Positions 51,250 to 61,560 of a DNA stretch of 64,000 nt are shown here, in pieces. Origin of the DNA: Otis tarda (taxonomy: Eukaryota; Chordata; Aves; Otidiformes; Otididae). The notes below the pieces were generated by a model that saw only the letters and a list, made by a program, of their open reading frames with translations, was not told where the DNA came from and searched no databases. Numbering within the stretch: the stretch's first letter is position 1; the number at the start of each line of letters is the position of its first letter. The stretch lies in assembly GCA_026413225.1 (NCBI GenBank), contig CM048576.1, positions 876,501-940,500 on the forward strand, written 5' to 3'. The translations under genes were made by a program, and so were the position numbers.

Positions 51250-51365
51250 AGATGCTTCACAGACCTTAATAACTTCAGGCTCACAACAACAAGAAACAGG
51301 AACTATAATTGTCCCCATTTTAAGGCAGAAGAAGAATGGATACACATGCATTAAAGGACCGGCTA
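51250..51365 (-). mobile_element. MIR/CORE-SINE-like remnant, antisense
   Basis: CTCACAACAAC, then AGGAACTATAATTGTCCCCATTTTA, then GGCTAAGTAA follow the order and approximate spacing of the reverse strand of the MIR core (CTCACAACAACCC, GGTACTATTATTATCCCCATTTTAC, GGTTAAGTAAC). It is heavily diverged, as expected for an element family inactive since early amniotes. It lies directly upstream of a CR1 fragment on the opposite strand. Confidence 0.5.
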
Positions 51366-51383
51366 AGTAAAGTCTTATCAAGA

Positions 51384-51480
51384 GCTGTGGTAGGCTCTCC
51401 ATTACTTGATGTCTTAATATCAAGACTGGATCTCTTTCTATCAATCCTACTCTGGCTCTGCCAGAAGGAAGTGACTGGGG
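51384..51480 (+). mobile_element. ancient CR1 LINE fragment (3' region), sense
   Basis: GGCTCTCCATTACTTGATGTC, TCAAGACTGGATCTCTTTCTA and CTCTGGCTCTGCCAGAAGGAAGTGACTGGG follow the CR1 3'-region order (GGATTCTCCATCACTTGGAGTCTT, TCAAGACTGGATGCCTTTCT, CTAGCTCAACCAGAAGT). Known CR1 families in birds, crocodiles and turtles share these words; assignment is from memory of the consensus. Only about 100 bp survives. Confidence 0.6.
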
Positions 51481-52369
51481 GAAAAAGAAGGCTCTACTCC
51501 TTTCTCCATCGTTCCTTTTCTTCTTCTTTCCACTGAAAAATGAGCAAAGTTCCCTTTTCTTCAAGCAGCTCCAGCTAGAGTTTATGGAATTGAGAAGCAG
51601 GGGCTACAAGGCAAAGGGGTAATGGCAGGAGAAGACAACTGGAAGGCAAGAGAGGTTGGTCCCGGTTTTCTCAGGGGCACACCCAGGGAAGGAGAGATGG
51701 GCCAGAACTGCAGATGTGAGGCTGCAAACCCTCTGATAGACCAAAGACTTTGTGAGAATAGCCTTGGGATGACGCAGGGCAGCTTTGGTGTAATGGGAAA
51801 CCAACAGATCTCAGATCTTCCAGCGTGCACCGGTTTTCTCCAAACATTTTGGGAAAGAGGGAGATCTACTTCCCCAATGTGCCTTCTCCCTGCTGTCCTG
51901 GGTGTCACTAAGCACCTATTTTCCCTACTGGAACCCAAAAGATAAAGAGAAAAGGGATTTGGGGATTTAAATGTAGATATTTCTGTAGGATTTCAGGGAG
52001 ATGCTGAAGTGCCGGAGGAGAACGTGGCTTGGAAGCTCATCTGCGATGCAAACGCCGCTATGTTCATGCACTGCTAGAAATACCTGCTCCATCCATGTGA
52101 CACGCAGATCAGTTTGCATCTTCTGCCCCTCAAAGGTGTTGAGCAAGTTTATTTGCTGGGAAAGGAAAAGGAGGATCCACTAAAAGTCCCATCAGAAGAA
52201 CAAGTTGCCCTCTCTACCCATATCCATTAGGAAAGCAAAGCGCCTTCCCCTTTTATTGTCCCCCTGGAAAATGAAGAAGTCCTTTCCATGTACGGGTAGC
52301 TCAGAGTACAGGATTAGAGGGAGTGTTACCAGCAAAATGAAGCATGAGGCAAACAAGTCGTTCCTTTCC
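51481..52369. other. noncoding stretch, no gene recognised
   Basis: Single-copy DNA of average composition with short overlapping open frames on both strands. No feature is recognised. Confidence 0.6.
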
Positions 52370-52680
52370 CAAATTGTTTAGCGTGGAGAAGGGAGGCTGG
52401 GAGAAATTGTAGCCGGGCGCATAAATCATGGCATTAATTACGTATTCAGTCTACATTGCCAAGGTTTTCTGTTTGCAAATTGCCTGCAAACAGATTGAAA
52501 AAGTCCCCGCCATATTCCGCGTTTAAAAATATTTGCAAATTTCTTCACGGTCTGAGGATCAATTCCGGTTGAAAATGTGATTATGGAATCTACAATTCAC
52601 AGTCGCACGATTCCCGCTGACCCAGTCGTAGCCTTTTGATGTTTCTGCACCATAAATATGCAACGAAGAAGTCAGAAAGT
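52370..52680. promoter_or_regulatory. AT-rich candidate conserved noncoding element
   Basis: GGCATTAATTACGTATTC, CTGTTTGCAAATTGCC, TTTAAAAATATTTGCAAATT and CATAAATATGCAAC are homeodomain/POU-like words in about 300 bp, with isolated retained CpGs (CCGGGCGC, TTCCGCG, GTCGCACG). It abuts an ancient CR1 fragment directly. Composition suggests constraint but this is untested. Confidence 0.3.
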
Positions 52681-52970
52681 CACAGTTTTGAGGCCGGAAG
52701 GAAACAAAATCATCTAGTTTGACTTCCAAAAGGTTTTCCTCTGGGAAGCGCTTTTAGGAAAACTCGGTGCCTTGATTCAGCACCTTGAAGTAGTGAAGAC
52801 TTCACCGCCTTCTTCAGTTAGCCGAGCCAGAGCTTAATTACCCTTGCTGTTTAATTTGTATCTGAACATTTCTAATTTACATTCAGCTCTTGTCACGCCT
52901 TTGCTAAAGATCCCTTGGCTCTCCGAAGCTTCTCCCAACGTGGCTGCCGATAGACCAACAATTATCCCAG
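52681..52970 (-). mobile_element. ancient CR1 LINE fragment (3' end), antisense
   Basis: Reading left to right, the segment follows the reverse complement of an old sauropsid CR1 3' end: TTTTGAGGCCGGAAGGAA then ATCATCTAGTTTGACTTCC, later TTCAAGTAGTGAAGACTTCACC-like sequence, AGCTTAATTACCCTTGCTGTTTAAT, and CTTGTCACGCCTTTGCTAAA then GATCCCTT. The order and spacing of at least five diagnostic words fit the family. Divergence is high, no ORF2 frame survives and no target-site duplication can be seen. Confidence 0.8.
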
Positions 52971-54459
52971 CTGCCTTGCCCACCGTTTCAAGTGCGGCAC
53001 TTGGATTTTGCAAAGTCAGGACCCTTCTTTTGCAATTTGGGCTGCGGTCTGAATGTCGGGATTGGATTCAGAGCAACAGAGCACTCCTGCTAAAAACTAA
53101 CCGGCCCGGCGCAAACCGGGAATTTTGCAGTCCAGGGGAAGATTTGAAGGAAAATTTTGCTTTCGAGGAGAATTCAAGCTAGTGAAGCCCAACTGGCTCT
53201 GTTCAAGGTGAGTGAACACAAAAGGGTCAAGCAGCGGCTGTCTTTCAAATTAGAATAAATTATCCTCTTTCATATGCCTCCTTAATGGCTCTCCTCCGCC
53301 GCGATCCAGACCGAATACCTCCGTCCGACCACATGCAGCTAGGAGGTGAGCTGAGACTTCTCCTAATGATCAGCTTATTACATCTATGAATTATGCACAC
53401 AGCTAGTTTATGCAAAACAAGCCTGTTATTATTATTAAAACCCTGACAACAGCTAAGCAGCTGGTGTCGTGCTGTCTATCATGCCTTGACTCCTGTTTAA
53501 CATGCTGACCAATATTGCCTCCTTGTTACTTTTTGCTCTTCCATCTGTCTCCGTATTGGGTTTTTTGAGGGTTTTTTTTTTTGTCTCAGGCACCTTCTAT
53601 TACGAGCTTGCCCAGTATCTCCCACACGACGGTCACGTCCCACAACTGGGGCTACAAATGGGGGAAAAAATATGCGTTAAAACTTCTCGCAGGCTTTGGA
53701 TTTAAGGCAATTAAAGATCTTTGCTAAGCTTGCAGTGCAAAAGTGCTGGGCACTGCACAAACTTGTCTATCTGGTCCTTACGCCGACGATTTTGCGGTCC
53801 AAGTTTTTCTAGGTTTCTGCTGGCTTATCTCATCCAGCTTTTGCAGCTTGCCTGGGAGACACTAAACACTCTCAAAGCTCATATTGTGGCTGTGCCGTGC
53901 TCTTCCAGCTCTTAGCATGAGGCCCAAACCTTGCAGGAACTTCTACATGCTGGTGTTTTCCAAATATTATTAAATATGAATATTCAAGGGAATTTGTTTT
54001 CCGCTGTTTGCTTGGCTCGGCATAGCGTACACTCAATGTTGAAGCGAGAGCGGAAAGTGTGCAAGATGGGGAGGAGGAAAGGAAGGAGGAGGAAAGCAAA
54101 AACATCTGGTCCTTTGAGAAACTTGTTTGTTTGAAGCTTGGAGCTTCTTCCTCTCAACTTCTCATAGGGCTGCGACAGTTCCGTTGAGGAACCTATGGAT
54201 GGACCGTACACAGGGGCCTCTGACACTTTGGTAACCATGTGTTTCATTTATCTGTCACCTTTGTTTACTCTCATTTGTATACTTAACTAATTTGACTTGA
54301 CACAATAAGGGCATGACCATAAGAAGAAAAAGACAATGCTTAAATATTTCATACAATGCTTAAAAAAAAAAAAAAAGCACCAGAGAATAAAGTAGTGGAT
54401 TCTTCGTCCTGCTCATTTTTATTAGGAACAAAGGAGTTTGGGGGAAAATAGCCATCATT
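52971..54459. other. noncoding stretch, no gene recognised
   Basis: A TAAT/ATTA-rich patch at about 53240-53460 (AATAAATTATCC, CTAATGATCAGC, ATGAATTATGCAC) could be another regulatory island. T12 near 53573 and A14 near 54362. CAATGCTTA occurs twice about 21 bp apart around 54332-54362. No gene is recognised. Confidence 0.55.
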
Positions 54460-54530
54460 ATATCAGATTATGCATGAATGCATAATAAAACTCCTAAAGA
54501 TATGTGAAATATCAGTGCATGCACTAGTGG
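54460..54530. promoter_or_regulatory. palindrome cluster with POU-dimer-like site
   Basis: ATTATGCATGAATGCATAAT (54467-54486) has 9-bp perfect arms with a 2-bp spacer. Its core ATGCATnnATGCAT has the arrangement described for palindromic POU-domain dimers (the MORE type with two extra bases). It is followed by AGTGCATGCACT (54514-54525), a perfect 12-bp palindrome, overlapping CACTAGTG (54522-54529). Binding is inference. Confidence 0.35.
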
Positions 54531-55189
54531 GAATTGATTCAGAATTTTATTCATTTTTAACAAGATTTAATGACGTTTCCTTGTATGTTTCTCCCCGTGG
54601 TTCATTATTCCATTAAGTGCCATTTAATCTGGGTGATGCGTGTAGAAGATAACAGCTTGAGAAGGGTTTTGTTTAACAAACTCTTCATCGGCTCTCCCTT
54701 GGGCTGAGAAGAAGTGACAGGTCCCATCCCGGCACGGTGGCCACTGAGGCTGCCTTTACTGGAGTCGCATGAAAGATAGATGGGATCAGCTGGGAATCAA
54801 CTGGTTTTGGCAGATGCGCTCCTCGCTGATGGATTTGGAGAGGGATTAACAATTTAAAACACAGCCCGCACATTTAGCAGCTTCGGATCTCATTAGTAGC
54901 ATGCACTCATGAAGCAACCGCTAAAATTTGAGCTTTTAAAACCACAGCAATCTGGAGTGGAAGATTTCCCATTGTATTTTGGGCTTGCTTTGCTCCTTGG
55001 GGTACTTCGCGACACGTGTTGTGGGCTCCTATGACTCCTGGTCATCTTCCAACCCTTGCCCTTGATCAAACTCTATCTGCAGCCACCACCATCCTGGCTG
55101 TCAAGTTGGGTCTGGCCTCGCATCATCCTGTCCACCAGCTAATCAAATTTAATCTTTGAAGAAGTTTGGCTTCTTCTGAGCCAAATTGC
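54531..55189. other. noncoding stretch, no gene recognised
   Basis: AT-rich at first, then average composition. No gene is recognised. The right part (from about 55000) may belong to the flank or an unrecognised end of the following CR1 fragment. Confidence 0.5.
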
Positions 55190-55580
55190 TTTGCCGGTTA
55201 GGATCTTTCCTTTGTCTCCCAGTCTAAATTTAACTATTGTTCAATGATGATCTTTAACTTAAGTTGTTATTTCCTCCCCTCGTGCTTTCTTCTCTGACAT
55301 ATTTATAGAGAGCAGCCAGGTCCCCTCTCAGTCTTCGCTTAGCTAGGCTGAAGGAGCCCTGCTCTGCTCCTTCCCTCTCCTGAGATTGCTTTCCTTTTTC
55401 AAGGACAATGAAGTTGCTCTTTTTAGCAGCTGTTCCAAGAGCCAGTTCAACCTTTTTCAATAGCGATTGTTAAAAGTGTACGGCAGGTTTCAGAGGCAAT
55501 CTCACCTGGGTCTCACACGTTAACAGCAATACCTCCTCATCTCGGCTAGAAATATCGCTCATTCAGGGTAGATCTGGAAG
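55190..55580 (-). mobile_element. ancient CR1 LINE fragment (ORF2 3' part to UTR), antisense
   Basis: Ordered matches to the reverse complement of CR1 include CCGGTTAGGATCTTTCC, TCCCAGTCTAAATTTAAC, TTTATAGAGAGCAGCCAGG, TCCCCTCTCAGTCTTCGCTT, AGCTAGGCTGAAGGAGCCC, AGCTGTTCCAAGAGCCAGTTC, TCTCACCTGGGTCTCAC and ACCTCCTCATCTCGGCTAGAAATA. It comes from further upstream in the element than the 52.7-kb fragment and also covers part of the same region, so the two are separate insertions. It has no intact reading frame. Confidence 0.78.
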
Positions 55581-57881
55581 AAAATGCTTCATGCACTTGA
55601 GGGCAGCAAGTGGAATTTCTTCTTTTTTTCCATCTGGCCATACCACACCTTGGCCACTTAAAATTTGAGCTGTACCCAAGGGGTGCTGGCCCACCAGACA
55701 GATCCACACCTCACCTGGCCCTTAGGATGAGCAGATACCAGGTTTCAAGCTCTCTCCTCAGCTCATCTTCTCCAAGTCATGATTAATTTGCCTACCCCAC
55801 CCCCCTACATAGCCCCCCCAACCATAGACACTTGCACAAATCTACCCAGGAAGCTACTACCAGTGCTCCCGGTTCCCAGCGGCTCCAGAACAAAACGAGG
55901 AGGGCTGGCCACCCGTCGTGCATCCGATACGAATTCAGCAGAATGCAGGCCATTTAAACACAGAAGTTAATTGGAAATGCTGAATGACTGGAGCCATGGG
56001 GGTGCTAGACAACCTGCCATCAAATTGCTTTAGGTGAGTCGACCCCGGCCACGCCGTCCTGTGGCAGAGCCAGCGGTCGACTGCGCTCCAGAGGACCACA
56101 TTAGGCCGTGTGCCACCGTCGTCCGCTCACCGAAACTTCAAAGCAATATTTAAGGGCGCTTTTTGCCCTGTGGAGATTTCTGGCTCCGTGTTACACTACA
56201 GACGGTGGCACAACCTCGGCTCACCCCAGCCGAAAATGACCTGATGCATCCCCATGCTAGCGGGTGCTTGCGTTGCATTGTGGTGAGCTGCTGAAATGAG
56301 AGAAAAAAAATCGATATAATGCAAAATAAAGGGCTTTAAACAAGAAAAAGTGAGCTGTGATTCACTTTATTTTAAAACCTTTACCCACACCCCTTCCATC
56401 TAACCTGCCGGCACGTGCGAGCCAGAGAGCAGCGCTGGATCCCGTCCAGTAATTACAGTGATCAAGAGAATTGAAATGTTTTGCGAGGCTTGCTTGGCTT
56501 TTATAGGTGAGCTGCGGAACGAGACAACGTGGAAGTCTCCTCGCCTTTAAGAAAGATGCCATTTCGGGATTCAAATGAGCAGGTACCATACAGCAGCGAT
56601 TACGCAGCTGGTATCTGCCTTTCTTTGCACTCTTTAGGGGATTTTGCTGTCTGATACCCAGGGAAAATGGGAATAACAGGGTGGGTGATTGCTCCTTGGG
56701 TGGGCTACATGTGGTGGATGTGATGTCCACCTCCCGAATGCTTTCACATCCCATGCCGTCAGTATTCAGGCTCCGCTAAGAGCTGGGATCTCCCTCAAGA
56801 GCTCTCAAAAATGCCTTGCAGGAGGTTGGTAGCACCAAGCAAATGGGGAAACTGAGGCAGGGAAAGACAGATTGTATTTGGAGTTGGCTCCACCAAGAGA
56901 TTGGATAAAGGACGGTGAGGTACATCAGTCTGGGCTGGCAGGGTCTGTCTGCAAGGACCAGAGAGATGGTACCAGTGTTGGGGGATTCATGCCTCTGTAC
57001 CTGCCCTTGCCTCTATCGAGCAGCATCACACCAGCAACAAGAGAAAAAAAAAAAAAAGAAAAAAGAAAAAGAAATGTTATTTAGAGGGAAAAGCATTAAA
57101 AAAGAATCACCACTTCTCCTTAAGTAACGACAGCGGAGTCTGAATCCTGCTCATCATTTCAAACTGCTGACTCATTTACCACTTGAAATGAATTGAGGGC
57201 TGTTAAAGGTTTTATAGAAGATTTCATTAAATATGTATTGAGCCAGCTTAAGATGGAAATTGTTATAAAAGCTGGCATCAGCTCAAAGAGCCAAATGTTT
57301 CAGTTTATTACAGAGATATTTTACTCCTGCCTCTGGCCTGCGCCCCGTTTGGGCTGCCGAAAATGCCAAAACAAAGCAACGTGGGAAACAGAGCCACCGC
57401 GGCTCCAGCCACACACCCAACGTGGCCCTTTGCCCTGCAGGGACTTTGTGGGCCCAAACCGTAGGCCTGATGCCCACCATATCAGCTGGGACGGGGGGCA
57501 GAGATGGGGGTGAGCTGCTCCGTGTTGCTCCGGTGGGAATGGGGAGAGCCAAGCTGTATGGGTGGCCTTTGAGGTGGCATGAAGAACGTGATAGACATCC
57601 TTTAAACCAGATTTCTAGACAAATCCTACACCCAGTGTTGTGCATTACACCAGCTCTGAATATCTCCCTGAGGTCTGGGATTGCCCATAAACTTATGGTT
57701 GAGTTGGGGCACACGGCCGCACCCAGTCCTCAATTTTAGTTTCTGCTGTGCAGACTTTTGGGTGAAACAGCAGACATCTAAGCTGCAGATGCCTTCACCC
57801 TTTGCTGGATCCAACCTATCCTACAACATAGATAAAAGCAGCCAAATGGCGATGTGTGAATGAACTGGTTTGTCAAGACCA
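55581..57881. other. noncoding stretch, no gene recognised
   Basis: Contains nested inverted repeats at 56037-56212 (separate entry), A14 near 57044, and a GGGGAAACTGAGGCAGGG string at about 56845 that might be a tiny antisense MIR relic. An AT-rich block at about 57120-57300 has TTCATTAAATATG-type words. No gene is recognised. Confidence 0.55.
56037..56212. other. two successive inverted repeats in CpG-retaining DNA
   Basis: AGTCGACC (56037-56044) pairs with GGTCGACT (56075-56082). TGTGCCACCGTC (56109-56120) pairs with GACGGTGGCACA (56201-56212), 12 bp perfect with an 80-nt spacer. The region retains many CpGs. Two hairpins separated by an AGAGGA string superficially recall an H/ACA snoRNA layout, but the second hairpin is too long and the 3' ACA lies inside the stem. 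Confidence 0.4.
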
Positions 57882-57901
57882 GGGGAACATTAATGTTCCC
57901 C
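57882..57901. repeat. perfect 20-bp palindrome
   Basis: GGGGAACATTAATGTTCCCC is its own reverse complement with no central spacer. Its halves resemble GGAACA/TGTTCC steroid-receptor half-sites, but the spacing is 4 rather than the canonical 3. Outside it, CC/GG pairing resumes after a 1x2 mismatch. Confidence 0.85.
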
Positions 57902-60900
57902 CAGGCTAAGCAGAGATCTGTTTTCGCTACAACGTGATCTCCACAATTAAAACAACTGTACCTGCATTTATCACGTTGATGGGATAAAACATGCTCGGTT
58001 GCACCGAGGCATTTTGCGAGTGCATTATTCATGGGGTCTAATACATCACAAAACTATTTTCATCTCGCCTTATAAACAGACATGGGAAGAGAGAGTCTGT
58101 AGGAAGATGAGGAGAAATGCTGGTGGAGGCATCCCTAACGCAATGGGCAGTCTGCACGCCAGCGACACAGTGTCTGTCCATCTGCCGGTGATGGAGATGC
58201 CGTGGCATTTGTCAGATCAGGAATATTTTATTTAATTTTGAAGTGAGAAATTCATCAAGACGGAAATCTTCTGGCCCCGTAGTCCCCCCCATTGACGTGA
58301 AGCCTTGAACTTGAGCCGTATGCAAACCATCGTGCGTCGCTTGACTTCAAGGACTATGGGACACTTGAGTTAGAAAGAGCCGTAGCCAAAGTGACTGTTT
58401 AATGATGAGGGTGAAGGTACCTCTGATGGATCCCTAGAGCCTCTTTAGAGCCTGAGCCTTGAAATGCTGTGCTTGGAAATACATCAAGAAAGCAACGTAC
58501 TGATTTCCTTTTCTCATCTACTTGCTTATCTCTTCAAAACTCCAGGGAGAATGGGGGAAAAAAAAATAATAACACATGGAGAAGTGAGAAAGAAGCTGGG
58601 AGAGGATTCTCTGCTGGAAAAAAAACAGGCAATGTCCTATCAAGGCAGCAGGCAGGTGTAACAGTCTCCTCTTTAAGGAGAAGACGGTGTGGTAAGTAGG
58701 TGCCAGCCGAGGCCCGGGGCGATGCACGTAACCTGTATGTTTCACGCTGGATGTCTGCAGAGGGCTGATGTCTCCCCAGGCACCTAACACCTCTCTTCCA
58801 CGTCCCACCTCCTGTCTAAGACCCAATTACTGAAGCTCCAGCTCTTTAATTCCCAATTTGTGTCCCTATTTTTGCCTGGTGACAAGATGTCCAGGCTCTT
58901 AGCAAGCTGGTTGCGCTCACCAACAACTGCAAAGTCAGCACTGGCCCATCAGTGATGAACCCATCGCCCCTAAAAATGAACCAAACCAGGCAGAATTACA
59001 CCAGGAAGGGAGACAGAGGTGAACGTGATTGCTTTACAGACGAAAGAGGTAAGCTGGGCTGCTTGAGTTTCCATTTATTCAACTCTTGATTTTTCTTGGA
59101 TGTCTACCTGGAACATTAAACGTACTTTCTCCTTTCCCTGTAGTCCAGTTAGCGCAACGAAACACGAGAAACCTTCAGCTTCTACTATAGAAGAAAAAAA
59201 ACCTTTCATCTTGTGATAAGAAGAGAATATGCACCTTTTCCCAGAAAGGTACAAGAATTTACAAGCAAGATGTTCAAAGATCCCACAAAACGTAGCAGCA
59301 GCTCCCTGAATGAGGAGAGCAGGGTTTGATGGTGGTTGCTGGGGATTTTTTTTGAGTGAAACACTCAAATGTCAGCTGCTTTGGATAAAGAAAAGGATAA
59401 TTTTGGCTGGTTCTTTTGTTTTCCTCTTTCATAAAGTAGGAAAAAGGATGGGAGATGAGATTCACTGCTGACCACTGCCCCCTCCTCAGTGATCAGAGCA
59501 TTCACCAGGTCAGATCCTCTCTGACCTTCAAGGATGGACTTGAAGGCAAATGGTGACTCCTGCATCCTTCGAGGCTCATACCACCTCAGCAGATGCCCAG
59601 GGCCCAGCCGGGAACATCCCTGCTGGTGTCTGGGGTGACAGATGCTGTGGCCACCAAAGGGTTGTCAAGGTTCCTGAAGGGTGTTAGCAACCCACGCCAG
59701 GCTTCAGTGAGATCCGTAGTGGCTTCAGGAGCAGAGGGACAAGGTCTTTGGCAGCTGCCAAACATGCCACCGCAACACAGGGCCGCAGCAGGAGGAAGGC
59801 ATGGGGGCCATCAAGAAATGTAATGCAGGAGAAGGGCAGAGCTGATAGCTGGAGAGAGCACGATCCTTGCGTGATAGGAAGGGTCAATGTCCTGTGAGTC
59901 ACTCAACTTACATCTCTGAGGCTACACGGAGGCCCTCAGACCTTTTCTTAGCAATGCCTTTAAAACTCAAGTGCCGGACGGAGCACGTGGGTCTAATAGC
60001 AGATGTCTTCACCATGAAAGCCATTAGGCCTTTCTCAGGCCATTTCGGGAGGGAGTGGAAAGTGCCGTGGCAGCAGTCAGCTCCCGAGATCTAACAAAAT
60101 GTGACACTAAAAAGCACTCGCCTTAATATCTTCCCGTTTCATCTGATTAATGCCCGAACGGCAGCGGGCTGCTCTGCCCCCGGCTTTGGCGATGGCTCAT
60201 TACAGATGCTGGAGCCCGATGCGACCGGGGCCTTATCCGACCCCTTCTGCCCTCTGGCAATGTTCACACCGGGGAAAATACTGCCAGGGGGGAAAAAACC
60301 TGGCAGGGACCCCGGGAGGCCATAACATTTCTGACCTGACTTGTTCTTTCTTCGCAACCTCGTCTTTCTTCGCGTTTCCTACTCAAGCCCGGCAGCTCTT
60401 CTTGGAAACTGGCAGAAAAGGGAAAATTTGGGCATAAAGTATTTTTTTTTTTTAGCTCTGTTTTTGCACAGGCCCAAATAGCACGAAGGGCTCAGGCATT
60501 AAAAAAAATTCCAGCAGATCTGGCTGAGCTGGCAGGTCTGCTTTAAGCTCAGCCTTAATTTCTAGGAAACCAGGCTTGTGGTTTTCTATATTATTTCTAT
60601 ATTATTCTTGGGTCACTTTAAAGCTGTCCTCTCTCATTGACAAAGGAGAATAAACCAAGTCATTCTTCCTTTATTTTTTTTTAATCTTAGATCCCAATCT
60701 TTATTTATAGCCACAGCTGGGAGCAGGAATGAGCAATCTCCTGCTCGGGGCTGTCCCTGCTCCCTTCCCTTAACCTCATCCCACATGGGTCAGCTTACAA
60801 AGCTTTTCTCATGACAGCAGCTCTTCTCTGGAGCCCTTCCAGTCTCCCAAGAGACAATTTCTTTCCGTTTCGTGGCAAATGAGCTTTGATTTTGCAAAAC

Positions 60901-61469
60901 CGAACGAACTCAGCTAGCCGGAGACGAACGAGAGGGCAAATCCTTCTCGTTTGCTCCAGAGCTCTACGTCCCACTGGGTTACTTGGAAATATCCAGGGAA
61001 ATTCAAGGGTTTTCTAATTCATTTGGATTTCCTTTCTGAACGGCAAGGGGATGCTTGGTCAGGCTCTTTATTTCTTTCTGGGAATTTCCTGGTGCTGGGT
61101 GTCGCTAAGATGAAGCAGGGGATTGTAAGCTTGGGTTAATATGCTTTCTGAGGTTTTAGGAACCAAGTAAGTCTTTCCAGGTCTTTTAATTTTTTTTCTG
61201 CAACTCTTAGACTTAAAAATGAATTGCCTTCTTACCAAATGCTTAGAGGATGAGATTTTGCCCTACCCACACTCCTAGCGAGACGGGACTTTGCAGAACA
61301 GCCCAAATCTCCCGGGACCGGCAGATCTGTATCTTGAGACCCATCCGTTACCCATCTGGTGGCTTGAGACTCCTTCATAATGAAGATTAAACACCTACAA
61401 AGTTTTAGTGATGTCTTGTGATTTCCTCCAGGGCACATTAGGAAGAGAGTACCAGCACAGCTTGGCTTT
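57902..61469. other. noncoding stretch, no gene recognised
   Basis: Contains a hairpin AGGTCAGA/TCTGACCT at 59507-59527 (5-nt loop) and T12 near 60441. A doubtful CR1-like string lies at about 60800-60830. Open frames are short and unrelated to known families. Confidence 0.55.
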
Positions 61470-61560
61470 GATAAGGAAACGGTTACCTGGGGAGGCTGCC
61501 GACTCTCCATCTAAGAATAGTTTAGACAAGCAGATGTCAGGAGTCATTTAGGTGGATTCG
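61470..61560 (+). mobile_element. ancient CR1 LINE fragment (3' region), sense
   Basis: GGTTACCTGGGGAGGCTGCCGAC, TCTCCATCTAAGAATAGTTTAGACAAGCA and ATGTCAGGAGTCATTTAGGTG follow the CR1 sense 3' region (GGTTGCCTAGGGAGGTTGTGGAATC, TTTAAGAACAGGTTAGACAAACA, CTGTCAGGGATGGTCTAGG). It is diverged, roughly 90 bp long and lacks a recognisable terminal 8-bp repeat. Confidence 0.6.

Noticed and set aside
59507..59527. Nuclear-receptor response element AGGTCA...TGACCT
   Set aside because: The half-sites are 9 bases apart instead of 3, so it is not a canonical estrogen-response element. An 8-bp-arm hairpin with a short loop is expected several times by chance.
60780..60840. Antisense CR1-like string CAGCTCTTCTCTGGAGCCC
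   Set aside because: A single weak match with no ordered second CR1 word nearby that I could trust. A repeat-library search would settle it.
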